DNA from: Butyrivibrio sp.
GTDB taxonomy: Bacteria; Bacillota; Clostridia; Lachnospirales; Lachnospiraceae
Assembly (NCBI RefSeq): GCF_017635265.1
Contig: NZ_JAGBLU010000031.1
Coordinates: forward strand, 1-64,000
Length of the DNA: 64,000 nt
Direction of reading: 5' to 3'
Made by a program: the position numbers and the translations under genes. The notes under the pieces are model-generated. The model was not told where the DNA came from. It ran no database searches and worked only from the letters and a program-made list of their open reading frames with translations. Shown here piece after piece: positions 53,717-62,200 of the stretch (position 1 is the stretch's first letter; each line of letters starts with the position of its first letter).

Positions 53717-54718
53717 ATGAGAAAAAGAACAATTCTGGTTATTTCTATAATTGTTTTATTAGTTGTGGGCATGATTGCTGTTTACATCAATGAACAGATT
53801 ATTCCAATGTCTCCTTCTGATACCGGTAACTTGGCCGGCAATCTTCATAATAACGGATATTTTTTTGAGATGGATGACAAGGTTTACTTTGCCAATCCCT
53901 ATGACAATTACTGTCTTTATTCCATGAATCTTGATGAGTCAAAACCAAAAAGACTTACCAGCATGGGAGTTAAGTACATCAGCGGTGCAAATGATCTTTT
54001 GTACTTTTACATGGATTCCACTTCTGTCGGCAAGGGTATAAGCGGACTTGGAAATGCCACCAATCAGTACGGAATCTACAGATGCAAAACAAACGGCGGA
54101 AACCAGACCTGTCTTTTACGTGATTTTTGCGGTCAGCTCCAGCTGTGTGGCGAATATCTGTATTATCAGGTAAAAACCGATAATTCCCTAAATAAGATTC
54201 GTGTAGATAAAAAGGACAAGTCTCTTGTGGCAAATGAAATGATATCTCCTGTCTGCTACGATAACGGAATAATCTACTACACAGGTGTAAATTCAGACCA
54301 CAATCTTCACGCCATGTACACTCAAAATGGCGATGCTACAACAATCGTTCTTCCGGGATACTGCTTCTTTCCTGTAGTTCAGTATGGATATGTATATTAT
54401 TTAAATGGAGAATCCAATTACAGTCTGTGGAGAGCCAATCTTTATTCCGGCGAAGCTGAACTTATTACCACAGACAGAGTTGACTGTTTTTCTTTAAATG
54501 ACAGTCACATCTACTACTCCTATTCAAGCGAAGACGCACCTGCCCTTCGCAGATGTGATCTGGACGGTTCAAATAAAATCGATCTGTACAGCGGAAATGT
54601 TAACAGCATAAATTTAACATCACGTTTTGTATATTTTAAGGTTTACGGACAGGACGATGTGATGTATCATATGCCTTTGGATGGATCTGCACCTGCTTCT
54701 TTATTCATTGTCGATTAA
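53717..54718 (+). CDS. Membrane-anchored DUF5050-like beta-propeller protein
   Basis: 333 residues. An N-terminal membrane anchor (about 5-25) precedes an extracellular domain of Tyr-rich beta repeats (YFANPYDNYCLYSMNLD, YLYYQVKTDNSLNKI, YVYYLNGESNYSLWRANL), the pattern of DUF5050 propellers. AAGGGG lies before the ATG and a good promoter precedes it. It is followed closely by pyrB but has no clear link to pyrimidine synthesis. Function unknown; it recalls the extracellular part of the zinc-ribbon protein at 27740. Confidence 0.8.
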   Translation: MRKRTILVISIIVLLVVGMIAVYINEQIIPMSPSDTGNLAGNLHNNGYFFEMDDKVYFANPYDNYCLYSMNLDESKPKRLTSMGVKYISGANDLLYFYMDSTSVGKGISGLGNATNQYGIYRCKTNGGNQTCLLRDFCGQLQLCGEYLYYQVKTDNSLNKIRVDKKDKSLVANEMISPVCYDNGIIYYTGVNSDHNLHAMYTQNGDATTIVLPGYCFFPVVQYGYVYYLNGESNYSLWRANLYSGEAELITTDRVDCFSLNDSHIYYSYSSEDAPALRRCDLDGSNKIDLYSGNVNSINLTSRFVYFKVYGQDDVMYHMPLDGSAPASLFIVD

Positions 54719-54756
54719 GCAGGCAAGGTTACAAATATAATATATGAGGAGACGGT

Positions 54757-55713
54757 ATGAATAATATTAGGCACATGATGAATCCTCTTGACTTCTCGGT
54801 AGAAGAACTAGAGGCGCTATTCGATGTAGCTGGTGACATCGAAAGGAACATGGATAAATACGCACATAAGTGCGATGGAAAGATTTTAGCCACCTGTTTC
54901 TATGAACCAAGTACCAGAACAAGACTTAGTTTTGAAACCGCTATGTTACGACTTGGAGGTAAATGCCTTGGATTTGCAGATGCCGGTAATTCTTCGGCAG
55001 CTAAAGGCGAAAGTGTTTCTGACACGATACGTGTTATTTCCTGTTTTGCAGATATATGTGCAATGCGTCATCCCAAAGAAGGGGCTCCAATGGTCGCAGC
55101 TTCTAAATCTCTTATTCCTGTTATCAACGCAGGTGATGGTGGTCATCAACATCCTACACAGACACTCACAGATTTATTGACAATCAGATCTTTATACGGA
55201 AGTCTTAACAATTTTACTATCGGACTTTGTGGCGACCTTAAATTTGGTCGAACAGTTCACTCTCTTATAAATGCCCTGACAAGATACAGCGGCATACATT
55301 TCATTTTCATTTCTCCCAATGAATTAAAAGTTCCGGACTACATAACAGAAATGCTTGATTCCAAGGGCATAACATACGAAGAAGTAATAAGACTTGAAGA
55401 TGTAATGCCTCGTCTTGATTTCCTGTACATGACAAGAGTTCAGAAGGAAAGATTCTTTAACGAGGAAGACTACATAAGACTTAAGAATTTCTATATACTG
55501 GATAAAGAGAAAATGGCTCTTGCCAAGGAAAAGATGTATATTCTCCATCCTCTTCCACGTGTAAATGAAATATCCGTAGAAATAGATTCTGACGAAAGAG
55601 CCGCCTATTTTAAGCAGGTTCAATATGGTCTATACGTGAGAATGGCACTTATATTAACCCTTCTTGATATGACGGATGCTCACATGAACCGGGGGCTGCT
55701 CAGAAAATTCTAA
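54757..55713 (+). CDS. pyrB: Aspartate carbamoyltransferase, catalytic chain
   Basis: 318 residues. The carbamoyl-phosphate site [15 protein letters not shown] and the [18 protein letters not shown] motif are intact, as is the [10 protein letters not shown] stretch that closes on aspartate. It catalyses the first committed step of pyrimidine synthesis. GAGGAGAC lies before the ATG. It is followed after 43 bases by its regulatory chain. Confidence 0.97.
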   Translation: MNNIRHMMNPLDFSVEELEALFDVAGDIERNMDKYAHKCDGKILATCFYEPSTRTRLSFETAMLRLGGKCLGFADAGNSSAAKGESVSDTIRVISCFADICAMRHPKEGAPMVAASKSLIPVINAGDGGHQHPTQTLTDLLTIRSLYGSLNNFTIGLCGDLKFGRTVHSLINALTRYSGIHFIFISPNELKVPDYITEMLDSKGITYEEVIRLEDVMPRLDFLYMTRVQKERFFNEEDYIRLKNFYILDKEKMALAKEKMYILHPLPRVNEISVEIDSDERAAYFKQVQYGLYVRMALILTLLDMTDAHMNRGLLRKF

Positions 55714-55756
55714 TATGCTATCGCTCAATAACAATCTTTTTTGAAAGAGGTAAAAA

Positions 55757-56197
55757 ATGTTAAATATCGGAAAAATTGAAGAAGGCTTTGTGCTTGACCA
55801 CATTCAGGCCGGCAAAAGCATGCAGATATATAAGCACCTGGGCCTTGAAAAAATGGATTCTACCGTTGCTATTATAAAGAATGCCAAAAGCAAAGTAATG
55901 GGCAAAAAAGACATCTTAAAAGTCGAATGTGACATTGATTCACTGGATCTTGACGTACTTGCGTTCATCGACCATAACATTACCGTTAATGTAATAAAAG
56001 ATGGCGCAATCATAGAAAAAAGATCTCTTGTACTCCCAAAAGAGATTACAGGTGTCATCAAATGTCACAACCCAAGATGCATCTCATCTATTGAACAGGA
56101 GCTTCCACAGATTTTCTATCTTGCAGATGAGAAAAAAGAAATTTATCGCTGTAAATACTGTGATGAGAAATATTCTGAAGTAGCAGTATCAAAATAA
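55757..56197 (+). CDS. pyrI: Aspartate carbamoyltransferase, regulatory chain
   Basis: 146 residues. The N-terminal effector-binding part is followed by a zinc-binding part with four Cys (CHNPRC ... CKYC). Presence of PyrI implies allosteric control of PyrB by nucleotides. AGAGG precedes the ATG. Last gene of the pyrBI unit, followed by a strong terminator. Confidence 0.96.
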   Translation: MLNIGKIEEGFVLDHIQAGKSMQIYKHLGLEKMDSTVAIIKNAKSKVMGKKDILKVECDIDSLDLDVLAFIDHNITVNVIKDGAIIEKRSLVLPKEITGVIKCHNPRCISSIEQELPQIFYLADEKKEIYRCKYCDEKYSEVAVSK

Positions 56198-56206
56198 ATA
56201 TAAAGA

Positions 56207-56240
56207 AAAATCCAGGGAGCTGATCCCTGGATTTTATCGA
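56207..56240. terminator. Bidirectional terminator after pyrI
   Basis: A perfect 12-base stem (56207-56218 with 56224-56235) has a 5-base loop and T-runs on both strands. Shared with the convergent 56-residue gene. Confidence 0.9.
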
Positions 56241-56246
56241 TCCTAT

Positions 56247-56417
56247 TCATTTAATATAGCCGTTTTGCCTGTAGTAAATGTCATCCCCATGTTTTACTCT
56301 GCGTCTTTCCTCATTTCTGAGCATTTCCTGCATGTAAGGATTATCATTTGCCCCGGATACTGAAATAGGTGTTGTCTCCTTGTTTACATAGATATCTTTT
56401 GATGATTGTCCAAACAT
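56247..56417 (-). CDS. Small hypothetical protein, 56 residues
   Basis: A short frame with a strong ribosome site (GGGAGG, 8 bases before the ATG), an extended -10 promoter just upstream and a terminator just past its stop: a complete gene by layout. The product begins MFGQSSKDIYVNK and ends RRRVKHGDDIYYRQNGYIK. It is hydrophilic, charged and without a membrane segment or Cys. I do not recognise the family. Confidence 0.7.
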   Translation of the reverse strand: MFGQSSKDIYVNKETTPISVSGANDNPYMQEMLRNEERRRVKHGDDIYYRQNGYIK

Positions 56418-56442
56418 AATAGTGTACCTCCCTCATGAGAAT

Positions 56443-56451
56443 ATTATACCA
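56443..56451 (-). promoter_or_regulatory. Extended -10 promoter of the 56-residue gene
   Basis: On the minus strand TGGTATAAT, an extended -10 element (TGnTATAAT), 26 bases before the ATG. No clear -35 element. Confidence 0.6.
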
Positions 56452-56482
56452 CATCATTGTTGTGCAAACATCTTCGCCATAC

Positions 56483-56602
56483 CTCCAGGCTCGGAACATT
56501 CGTTCCTCGCTGGAGCGGCATTATATACGGATATTAAGCGACGGATTTCTCCGCTTCACTCCCGAAATCCTAAACGCCATTCGGAATCCGCACTATTCGT
56601 GC
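56483..56602. repeat. Structured GC-richer intergenic element with several inverted repeats
   Basis: Three hairpins lie in a row: CTCCAG/CTGGAG (56483-56488, 56510-56515) enclosing GGAAC/GTTCC (56493-56497, 56502-56506); GGATTTC/GAAATCC (56543-56549, 56564-56570); GCAC/GTGC (56590-56593, 56599-56602). The base composition differs from nearby spacers. It may be a dispersed palindromic repeat or a structured RNA; copies elsewhere cannot be checked here. Plus-strand reading frames through it are judged spurious. Confidence 0.45.
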
Positions 56603-56629
56603 TACTTCCTCATGGTGTTTGTTCGTCAA

Positions 56630-56680
56630 AGTATAAAAAAGCACAGTACACTTGCAAGCAAGCACTGTGCTTTTTATACT
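56630..56680 (-). terminator. Terminator after the CAP lipoprotein gene
   Basis: AGTATAAAAAAGCACAGT (56630-56647) pairs with 56664-56680, one bulged base. On the minus strand the stem contains the T-run. It lies 10 bases past the CAP stop. Confidence 0.8.
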
Positions 56681-56689
56681 TTTCCTCGC

Positions 56690-57247
56690 TTAATATCCAA
56701 ACTCTTGAGCCCAGTACCAGCTTCCGTCACCGGTCTGACATATTGCTATTCCAACAGTCTTGTATCCGCTGTCCATAATGTTGGCGGCATGGGTTGGCGA
56801 ATTCATCCATGCTGCATAAACGCTGTCAGCTGACTGATAAAGCTTTGCAAGATTTTCACCGTACTGAACACTGCTATCTACTGTCCAGAATGCTGAGCCG
56901 TCAGGTCTTGTGTGTGAGAAAGATGTTGTAATCTCATTGGCACGAACCTGAGCTGCATTTGTAAGAGCATCGCTCCAGATAAGAGCTGCAAGTCCCTGCG
57001 CTGCTCTCTGCTGATTCATAAGATTAAAAACAGCTGAACATGCATCAATCGCTGCCTGACTTGATGCAGCCGATCCTGCAAGAGCTATTGCTTCATCATC
57101 AATATAAATCTCGCCTTCACCTTCATGAATTCCTCTGGTTGCAGCCTGATCATCAATTACGCCATCCTTAACGGCTCCACAGGCTACAAATGTCAAAGCA
57201 AGAACGCCGGCCACAAATACGGCAATAAATTTATTGATCTTTTTCAT
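56690..57247 (-). CDS. CAP-domain (SCP/YkwD-like) lipoprotein
   Basis: 185 residues. A lipoprotein signal peptide ends in FVAC (Cys23). A CAP domain (about 65-185) follows, with NQQRAAQGLAALIWSDALTNAAQVRANE, the metal-site-type His in FSHTRPDG, the YGENLAKL motif and HAANIMDSGYKTVGIAIC. AGGAG lies 7 bases before the ATG at 57247. It is downstream of a sortase gene but has no sorting motif, so it is held by lipid, not by sortase. Role in the envelope unknown. Confidence 0.9.
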   Translation of the reverse strand: MKKINKFIAVFVAGVLALTFVACGAVKDGVIDDQAATRGIHEGEGEIYIDDEAIALAGSAASSQAAIDACSAVFNLMNQQRAAQGLAALIWSDALTNAAQVRANEITTSFSHTRPDGSAFWTVDSSVQYGENLAKLYQSADSVYAAWMNSPTHAANIMDSGYKTVGIAICQTGDGSWYWAQEFGY

Positions 57248-57269
57248 AAACACTCTCCTGTGTATACTA

Positions 57270-57328
57270 ATCCATATTTCTAATTTAATGTTAACGTAAC
57301 ATCATGGTTTGTTCAATGAAATATGGAT
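57270..57328. promoter_or_regulatory. Nested dyads in the CAP gene leader
   Basis: ATCCATATTTC (57270-57280) and its perfect inverse (57318-57328) enclose a second dyad, ATGTTA/TAACAT (57288-57293, 57297-57302). The pair lies between the sortase stop and the CAP start. A plus-strand T-run follows, but no plus-strand gene precedes it, so an operator or leader structure is as likely as a terminator. Confidence 0.4.
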
Positions 57329-57381
57329 GATTTTTTCGTAAAACTAAAATAAAGATTCACTTTTTGGGATTACTGTAGAAA

Positions 57382-58149
57382 TTATTTTTCCCACCCGTTT
57401 ACTTTCAGAGAATGAACAACAAATCGCTGCTTCCCTCCCGTTTTTCCGCTACAGGTTGAAAGAGTCAGGATACTGTTTCCACTATCAAGATCAACATCGG
57501 TTGGAATCTTATAAGCTGAATGAGTCTGAATAAAAGAGATAAAATCTTTATATCCGTCAAGGTCAGAAACAACTGTGTATGCCTCACTTCCCACAGTTGT
57601 TATGTAGTAGGCAAAAACCTTGTACTGATAAACATAATCCCTTGTGTAGATATATACGTAGGGATCTTCTTCCAAAAGAGTCTCATTGCCCGGCTGGTAC
57701 AAGGTCTTAAGCTTTCCGAACATGGATTTATCTTTCATATTATGACCAAAGATAATATCATGATATCCCTTAAACTCCGGATCACTTAGCACATCCTCAA
57801 AAATGCATCCGGCCTTGTTATCCTGAAGATCAAATGTCTTATAAAGATACTCATCTATCTCAGATTCTTTTACCACGGGATAACTTATATCAAGACACGG
57901 AAAATAAACCCACGCTGTAATATCAGGATTTATTTCCTCAAGTTTATTAAAATTGATAGAAAGAAGAGGATAATCTACTATCTCCGCTTCATCTTCCGGA
58001 GTGTATGTTACCGCAATACTCCTTATCTCATCATATTCGTCAGAAGCCTCTTTGTACTCATTCTGATCGATATATATCATTATTCCTTCGTAAATAATAA
58101 TTATGAAACATATTATAATTGCTGCGATTCTTATTATTTTTTTTGCCAT
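57382..58149 (-). CDS. Class B sortase
   Basis: 255 residues with an N-terminal signal anchor (about 5-24). The catalytic triad is visible: His136 in FGHNM, Cys233 in STCSG and Arg242 in QRFVVH. The long insertion before the Cys region suits class B. Such enzymes fix proteins to the cell wall. GGGGAG precedes the ATG. No substrate with a sorting signal is encoded beside it. Confidence 0.94.
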   Translation of the reverse strand: MAKKIIRIAAIIICFIIIIYEGIMIYIDQNEYKEASDEYDEIRSIAVTYTPEDEAEIVDYPLLSINFNKLEEINPDITAWVYFPCLDISYPVVKESEIDEYLYKTFDLQDNKAGCIFEDVLSDPEFKGYHDIIFGHNMKDKSMFGKLKTLYQPGNETLLEEDPYVYIYTRDYVYQYKVFAYYITTVGSEAYTVVSDLDGYKDFISFIQTHSAYKIPTDVDLDSGNSILTLSTCSGKTGGKQRFVVHSLKVNGWEK

Positions 58150-58175
58150 TGTAATCTCCCCTTCATCAGATTTCT

Positions 58176-58216
58176 ATTATAAAACATTTGCATGCGCTAA
58201 ACAAATATACGATAAT
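58176..58216. promoter_or_regulatory. Overlapping divergent promoters for sortase and CPBP genes
   Basis: Plus strand: TTGCAT (58188-58193), 17 bases, GATAAT (58211-58216), towards the CPBP gene. Minus strand: TTGTTT (58199-58204), 17 bases, TATAAT (58176-58181), towards the sortase gene. The two promoters interlock, so they may compete. Confidence 0.55.
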
Positions 58217-58254
58217 TATATGTGTTATGAAAAACTTTTTATGAGGAGAAAAAG

Positions 58255-59181
58255 ATGTCTGAAAATAATGAAGGTAAATTAAAAAAATTCTTCAAAAGCT
58301 ATCATACCGAGAACTTTAAATGGAACGACTTTTTAATAGTCCCACTATTTTTATCATTACTACTCCTGACATTAGGACAGCTTGTAGGTGACCTTATTAT
58401 TAATGCAACATTTCCAAAGTTATTTAACGATAACGTGACAGATTATATCATTTTTTTTGCAATGTACTTTTCATTTATAGGTATATGGGTTGTAGCTTTG
58501 CTGTATTTTCTTACTCCCGGCAACAGGCCAATGTTTGGTGCAATATGGAAAAAATGTAAGGGAAACACTTTAAAAAACCTTGGCATCGGCCTTCTTATCG
58601 GCTTTGGAACAAACGCTTTTTGCATCCTTTGCGCAGTATTAAACAAAGATATTTTCCTCTACTACTCAGGAGAAAATTTTTTGGCCATACTAGGGATTTT
58701 TATTGCTGTATTTATTCAGTCTTCCGCAGAAGAGCTTATATGCAGAGGATTCCTTTATCAAAGATTAAGACGTGGTTATAAGAATCCTCTTGTAGCTATC
58801 ATTGGAAACAGTGTTCTTTTCGCATTACTGCACATATTTAATCCGGGTGTGGAGCCAATTGCAATTGTTTCAATTGTGGTAGTCGGAATCTTATATTCAC
58901 TTCTTGTCTACTACTTCGACAGTATATGGATGCCAATGGCAATTCATGCAGGATGGAACTTTACGCAGAGCATTTTCTTTGGTCTGCCAAACAGTGGAAT
59001 AGTTTCTAAGTTCTCCATATTTAAAATGGACGCCGCCTCTGCCAAGGATAGTTTTGCATACAGCACAAGCTTTGGAGTAGAAGCAACGATTCTTGCTGTA
59101 GCCGTAAATATCTTGTGCTGTCTGATTATTTTTTACCTGGGCAGGAAAAATAATAAAAAGCCAACTGATATCTGGAACTGA
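58255..59181 (+). CDS. CPBP-family intramembrane metalloprotease
   Basis: 308 residues, about eight membrane helices. The CPBP motifs are present: EELICRGFLYQRLRRG, FALLHIFNPG and HAGWNF, supplying the Glu pair and His residues of the active site. Related proteins cleave prenylated proteins or protect against self-made bacteriocins; neither can be assigned here. GAGGAG lies before the ATG. Confidence 0.9.
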   Translation: MSENNEGKLKKFFKSYHTENFKWNDFLIVPLFLSLLLLTLGQLVGDLIINATFPKLFNDNVTDYIIFFAMYFSFIGIWVVALLYFLTPGNRPMFGAIWKKCKGNTLKNLGIGLLIGFGTNAFCILCAVLNKDIFLYYSGENFLAILGIFIAVFIQSSAEELICRGFLYQRLRRGYKNPLVAIIGNSVLFALLHIFNPGVEPIAIVSIVVVGILYSLLVYYFDSIWMPMAIHAGWNFTQSIFFGLPNSGIVSKFSIFKMDAASAKDSFAYSTSFGVEATILAVAVNILCCLIIFYLGRKNNKKPTDIWN

Positions 59182-59200
59182 TTTTCATCCAAGACCATTG

Positions 59201-59220
59201 CGCCGAACTTTTGTTCGGCG
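59201..59220 (+). terminator. Hairpin between the CPBP and dinB genes
   Basis: CGCCGAAC (59201-59208) / GTTCGGCG (59213-59220) with loop TTTT, followed by TATTATATTT. The stem is strong but the T-run interrupted. It ends 12 bases before the dinB ATG, so it may also affect its translation. Confidence 0.6.
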
Positions 59221-59232
59221 TATTATATTTAT

Positions 59233-60540
59233 ATGGATATTTTTAATCAATCAGAAAATAAAAAAATAATATTTCATATAGATGTCAATTCTGCATTTCT
59301 ATCCTGGTCAGCTCTTAAAAAGCTTGAGGAAGAGCCGGGAAGCATAGATCTCAGAACAATTCCTTCAGCCGTTGGCGGTGATGTAAATTCAAGACACGGC
59401 ATCATTACAGCCAAGTCAATCCCTGCCAAAAAATATGGAATTGTCACCGGGGAACCTGTAATAAAAGCGCTACAAAAATGTCCCAAACTTGTTATGGTTC
59501 CTTCTGACTTTACAACCTACAGACGCTACTCTCATGCTTTTATAGATATTCTGAAAAAATACTCACCTCTTGTTGAGCAGGTCTCAATTGATGAAGCCTA
59601 TGTGGATTTTACCGGCACCAAAAATCTTTACGGCCATCTGGAAACAAGTGATCATCCTTTCCCACTATCTATTGCCTATGCCATAAAGAATGAGGTTAAG
59701 AATAGTCTGGGCTTTACTGTTAATGTAGGTATCTCAAACAATAAGCTTTTAGCCAAAATGGCAAGTGATTTTCAAAAGCCTGACAAGGTTCACACTCTTT
59801 TTCCCGATGAAGTTCCGGATAAAATGTGGCCTCTTCCTATAAGAGATCTGTATGGATGCGGCAAGGCCACAGCTGAAAGACTTGAAAGTATAGGCATAAG
59901 GACAATAGGTGATGCTGCAAACAGCGAATTGTCATTTTTGTGTAGCTTTCTCGGAGAAAATGGCGGAAAATATATTTTTGCAAGTGCAAATGGGATTGGA
60001 AACGACATAGTTTCAAATGATTACGACGATGCTAAAAGTTATTCCAATGAAACCACACTCTCTTACGACTTGAATGCGGATAATTACGACAAAGATATCG
60101 AGGGTATCCTTAAATGGCTGTCAGAAAGCGTTTCACGAAGACTTAAAAGAGACAATGTTTACGGAAAAACTGTGACAGTCAGTGTAAAAACAGGTAATTT
60201 CAAAAGGCATTCCTGCCAGATGGGACTTGAAAGTTCAATTAATGATGCCGATAAACTCCTTAAATATGCAAAAGAGCTTGCTGACAAGCTTCTTCTTGGA
60301 GATAATGGTCTTTTTATCAAAGGCGAAGTTATAAGACTTGTAGGAGTCGGAGTAAGCAAGCTGGATGACGGAAGTTTTCATCAGCTTAATCTCTTCGATG
60401 ATTACATTCCTCAATCTTCCGGAATGATAAAAGAATCCGCAATATCCCGGGAAAAGCGAAAAAAACTTGATGAAATGACACAAAAACTTGAGGCAGCTTA
60501 CGGAAAAGACATAATAAAAAAAGGCATAAAGAAAAAATGA
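59233..60540 (+). CDS. dinB: Y-family DNA polymerase IV
   Basis: 435 residues. The active-site acids are in HIDVNSAF (Asp17) and SIDEAYVDF (Asp120, Glu121); the palm, thumb and little-finger regions are complete (GISNNKLLAKMASDFQKPDK, GCGKATAERL). QLNLFDD near residue 385 is a beta-clamp-binding motif. It copies damaged DNA with low fidelity. No SD precedes the ATG; a hairpin ends 12 bases upstream. No LexA site was seen. Confidence 0.94.
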   Translation: MDIFNQSENKKIIFHIDVNSAFLSWSALKKLEEEPGSIDLRTIPSAVGGDVNSRHGIITAKSIPAKKYGIVTGEPVIKALQKCPKLVMVPSDFTTYRRYSHAFIDILKKYSPLVEQVSIDEAYVDFTGTKNLYGHLETSDHPFPLSIAYAIKNEVKNSLGFTVNVGISNNKLLAKMASDFQKPDKVHTLFPDEVPDKMWPLPIRDLYGCGKATAERLESIGIRTIGDAANSELSFLCSFLGENGGKYIFASANGIGNDIVSNDYDDAKSYSNETTLSYDLNADNYDKDIEGILKWLSESVSRRLKRDNVYGKTVTVSVKTGNFKRHSCQMGLESSINDADKLLKYAKELADKLLLGDNGLFIKGEVIRLVGVGVSKLDDGSFHQLNLFDDYIPQSSGMIKESAISREKRKKLDEMTQKLEAAYGKDIIKKGIKKK

Positions 60541-60556
60541 AGAATAGTCATTTAGA

Positions 60557-61474
60557 TTATTCTTCATTTTCTATTACAGTTTTCATATCATCAGGCATCT
60601 TGGCTGAAAAGAAAAGGCTTTTTTCTGAAACAGGCTGTAAAAACGAAAGTGAACACGCATGGAGTGCTGCTCGTTTCATCCCATGACTGTTTTCTATTTT
60701 CCTGCCATAAAGGCTGTCTCCCAAAAGAGGATGACCTATATATGACATATGTACTCTTATCTGATGAGTTCTGCCTGTATCAAGTTTTAATCTCACCAAA
60801 GCAAAATCTTTGAACTGTTTTTCAACAGAATAATGAGTGACCGCTCTCTTTCCATCAGCTCTTACTTCTCTTACCATCTTCTCCCTGGGATTTTCCCAAA
60901 TTGGCTCATCTATCGTTCCGTTTTGCTCTTCAAAAACTCCTGTACACAGCGCCAGATACTCTTTTCTTCTGGACAAATCCCTGCACTGACCTGATAAAAG
61001 AGATGCACTGTACCTGTTTTTGGCAAAAATAACAAGTCCCGAGGTTTCCCTGTCAAGTCTTCCAATCACTCTTATTACGTGGTTCTGCCCGGTTCTTTTA
61101 TAATATCCCATTAAAGCATTGCTAAGGGAATCCGTGAAATGACAATATGACGGGTGCACTACCATATCCCCCGGCTTATTTACCACAATAATATCCTCAT
61201 CCTCATATACTATTTCAACCGGATCATCACCGGGAACAATTTCAGATGTATTATCCGTATCTTCATATACTCTGATAAAAAGTTCCTTACCGGGCTCTAT
61301 TTCATCAATAAGCCTGACTGCTTTGCCATCACACATTACTCCGTCGTCAAAGAGTTTGCACCTTGTCATCTCTCTGCTTGAGAGTTTTAACTTATCTCGC
61401 ATAATGTCTCCGGCACACATTTTTCCATCTTCTTTTTTTAACTTATAACTTATTTCTCTAAAGCTCTTTTCCAT
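60557..61474 (-). CDS. RluA-family pseudouridine synthase
   Basis: 305 residues. An S4-like N-terminal part precedes the catalytic domain with VIGRLDRETSGLVIFAKN (the Asp nucleophile) and GRTHQIRVHMSYIGHPLLGD. It changes uridine to pseudouridine in ribosomal or transfer RNA. The ATG at 61474 is preferred by conservation of the N-terminus (FREISYKLKKEDGK). It has no SD, and a TATAAT (61482-61487) sits so close that the mRNA may be leaderless. An ATG at 61483 is the alternative. Confidence 0.93.
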   Translation of the reverse strand: MEKSFREISYKLKKEDGKMCAGDIMRDKLKLSSREMTRCKLFDDGVMCDGKAVRLIDEIEPGKELFIRVYEDTDNTSEIVPGDDPVEIVYEDEDIIVVNKPGDMVVHPSYCHFTDSLSNALMGYYKRTGQNHVIRVIGRLDRETSGLVIFAKNRYSASLLSGQCRDLSRRKEYLALCTGVFEEQNGTIDEPIWENPREKMVREVRADGKRAVTHYSVEKQFKDFALVRLKLDTGRTHQIRVHMSYIGHPLLGDSLYGRKIENSHGMKRAALHACSLSFLQPVSEKSLFFSAKMPDDMKTVIENEE

Positions 61475-61497
61475 AGGTAGCATTATAACAAAAAAAG

Positions 61498-61520
61498 AAT
61501 AACAGGCAAAACCTGTTATT
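61498..61520 (-). terminator. Terminator after the Fur-like gene
   Basis: AATAACAGG (61498-61506) / CCTGTTATT (61512-61520) with a 5-base loop; on the minus strand TTCTTTTTTTG follows. The Fur-like stop codon lies within the stem. Confidence 0.8.
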
Positions 61521-61764
61521 CACAATTTTCACTGTTTATTTCAATCATATCGATTCTGTTTATAACTCCAATATCTTCAAGAACTCTTATCATCCTATAG
61601 ACAGTAGCCATTCCTACGCTATTGTCTTTTGCCATAACTTTATAATATATGTCCTTGCAGGAAGAATGATCGTTTCCCATGATAACGTCAACTATAAGTT
61701 TTCTTTGTTTGGTAATACGGCAACCGTTTTGTTTAAGCCTATCGATAACCTGCTCACTGCTCAT
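61516..61764 (-). CDS. Half-length Fur-family protein (DNA-binding domain only)
   Basis: 82 residues against about 140 for complete Fur proteins. The winged-helix part is intact (GCRITKQRKLIVDVIMGNDH, VGMATVYRMIRVLEDIGVI), but the metal-binding and dimerisation domain is absent and the protein ends soon after the wing. The stop lies within a proper terminator, so this looks like a real short gene rather than a broken one. AAGGGG lies before the ATG at 61764; a TTG at 61785 is rejected. It sits in a ferrous-iron locus, 17 bases after the HMA gene. Confidence 0.85.
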   Translation of the reverse strand: MSSEQVIDRLKQNGCRITKQRKLIVDVIMGNDHSSCKDIYYKVMAKDNSVGMATVYRMIRVLEDIGVINRIDMIEINSENCE

Positions 61765-61781
61765 ACTACTTTTCCCCTTCC

Positions 61782-62147
61782 TCAAAGCGCCTCCACGCTC
61801 AAAACTTCATAGCCAGCCTTAGTTATGGTATCACGAATAAGACTTTCAGGAATCTCCTTGTATAATGAAACATATGCTATTTTTTCAGATAACTTAACCT
61901 TTGCCACTACCCCGTCAAGTTCATCTAATCTTTTTTCAACTCTTGCTTTGCAATTATCACAATGCATGCCATCAATCTGTACTTTAAGCTTTGATACAGG
62001 TTTTCCGGCAATTCTCTTTTTGGGAGCTTTTTCTTTTGGTCCTCCACAGCAGGATCCTTCGCCTTTCATATGCGTAACAGTGCCCTTTATAGCAGGAATA
62101 AGGATTACTGCAATTACCAAAATAATAATTAAATTGGAAATGTTCAA
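61782..62147 (-). CDS. Membrane-anchored heavy-metal-associated (HMA) domain protein
   Basis: 121 residues. An N-terminal membrane helix (about 3-21), then a SCCGGPKEK stretch, then an HMA domain (about 54-121) with the metal site MHCDNC. Start is a TTG at 62147, with GGAGG 7 bases upstream; no in-frame ATG is close. HMA domains bind copper or zinc, and in this iron locus the protein may deliver or sense a metal. It lies between the Cys-rich FeoB partner and the Fur-like gene. Confidence 0.85.
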   Translation of the reverse strand: MNISNLIIILVIAVILIPAIKGTVTHMKGEGSCCGGPKEKAPKKRIAGKPVSKLKVQIDGMHCDNCKARVEKRLDELDGVVAKVKLSEKIAYVSLYKEIPESLIRDTITKAGYEVLSVEAL

Positions 62148-62200
62148 AACATCACCTCCAACAAGACTAAATACAAATCCGGTCCTGATAATATGAGACA

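Noticed and set aside
56422-56833. Two overlapping plus-strand frames of 118 and 132 residues
   Set aside because: They run through the structured element, a terminator and the end of the CAP gene, and have no SD.
61516-61764. Fur-like gene as a frameshifted pseudogene
   Set aside because: The stop lies inside a proper terminator and the next gene begins directly after it; there is no room for a lost C-terminal domain.
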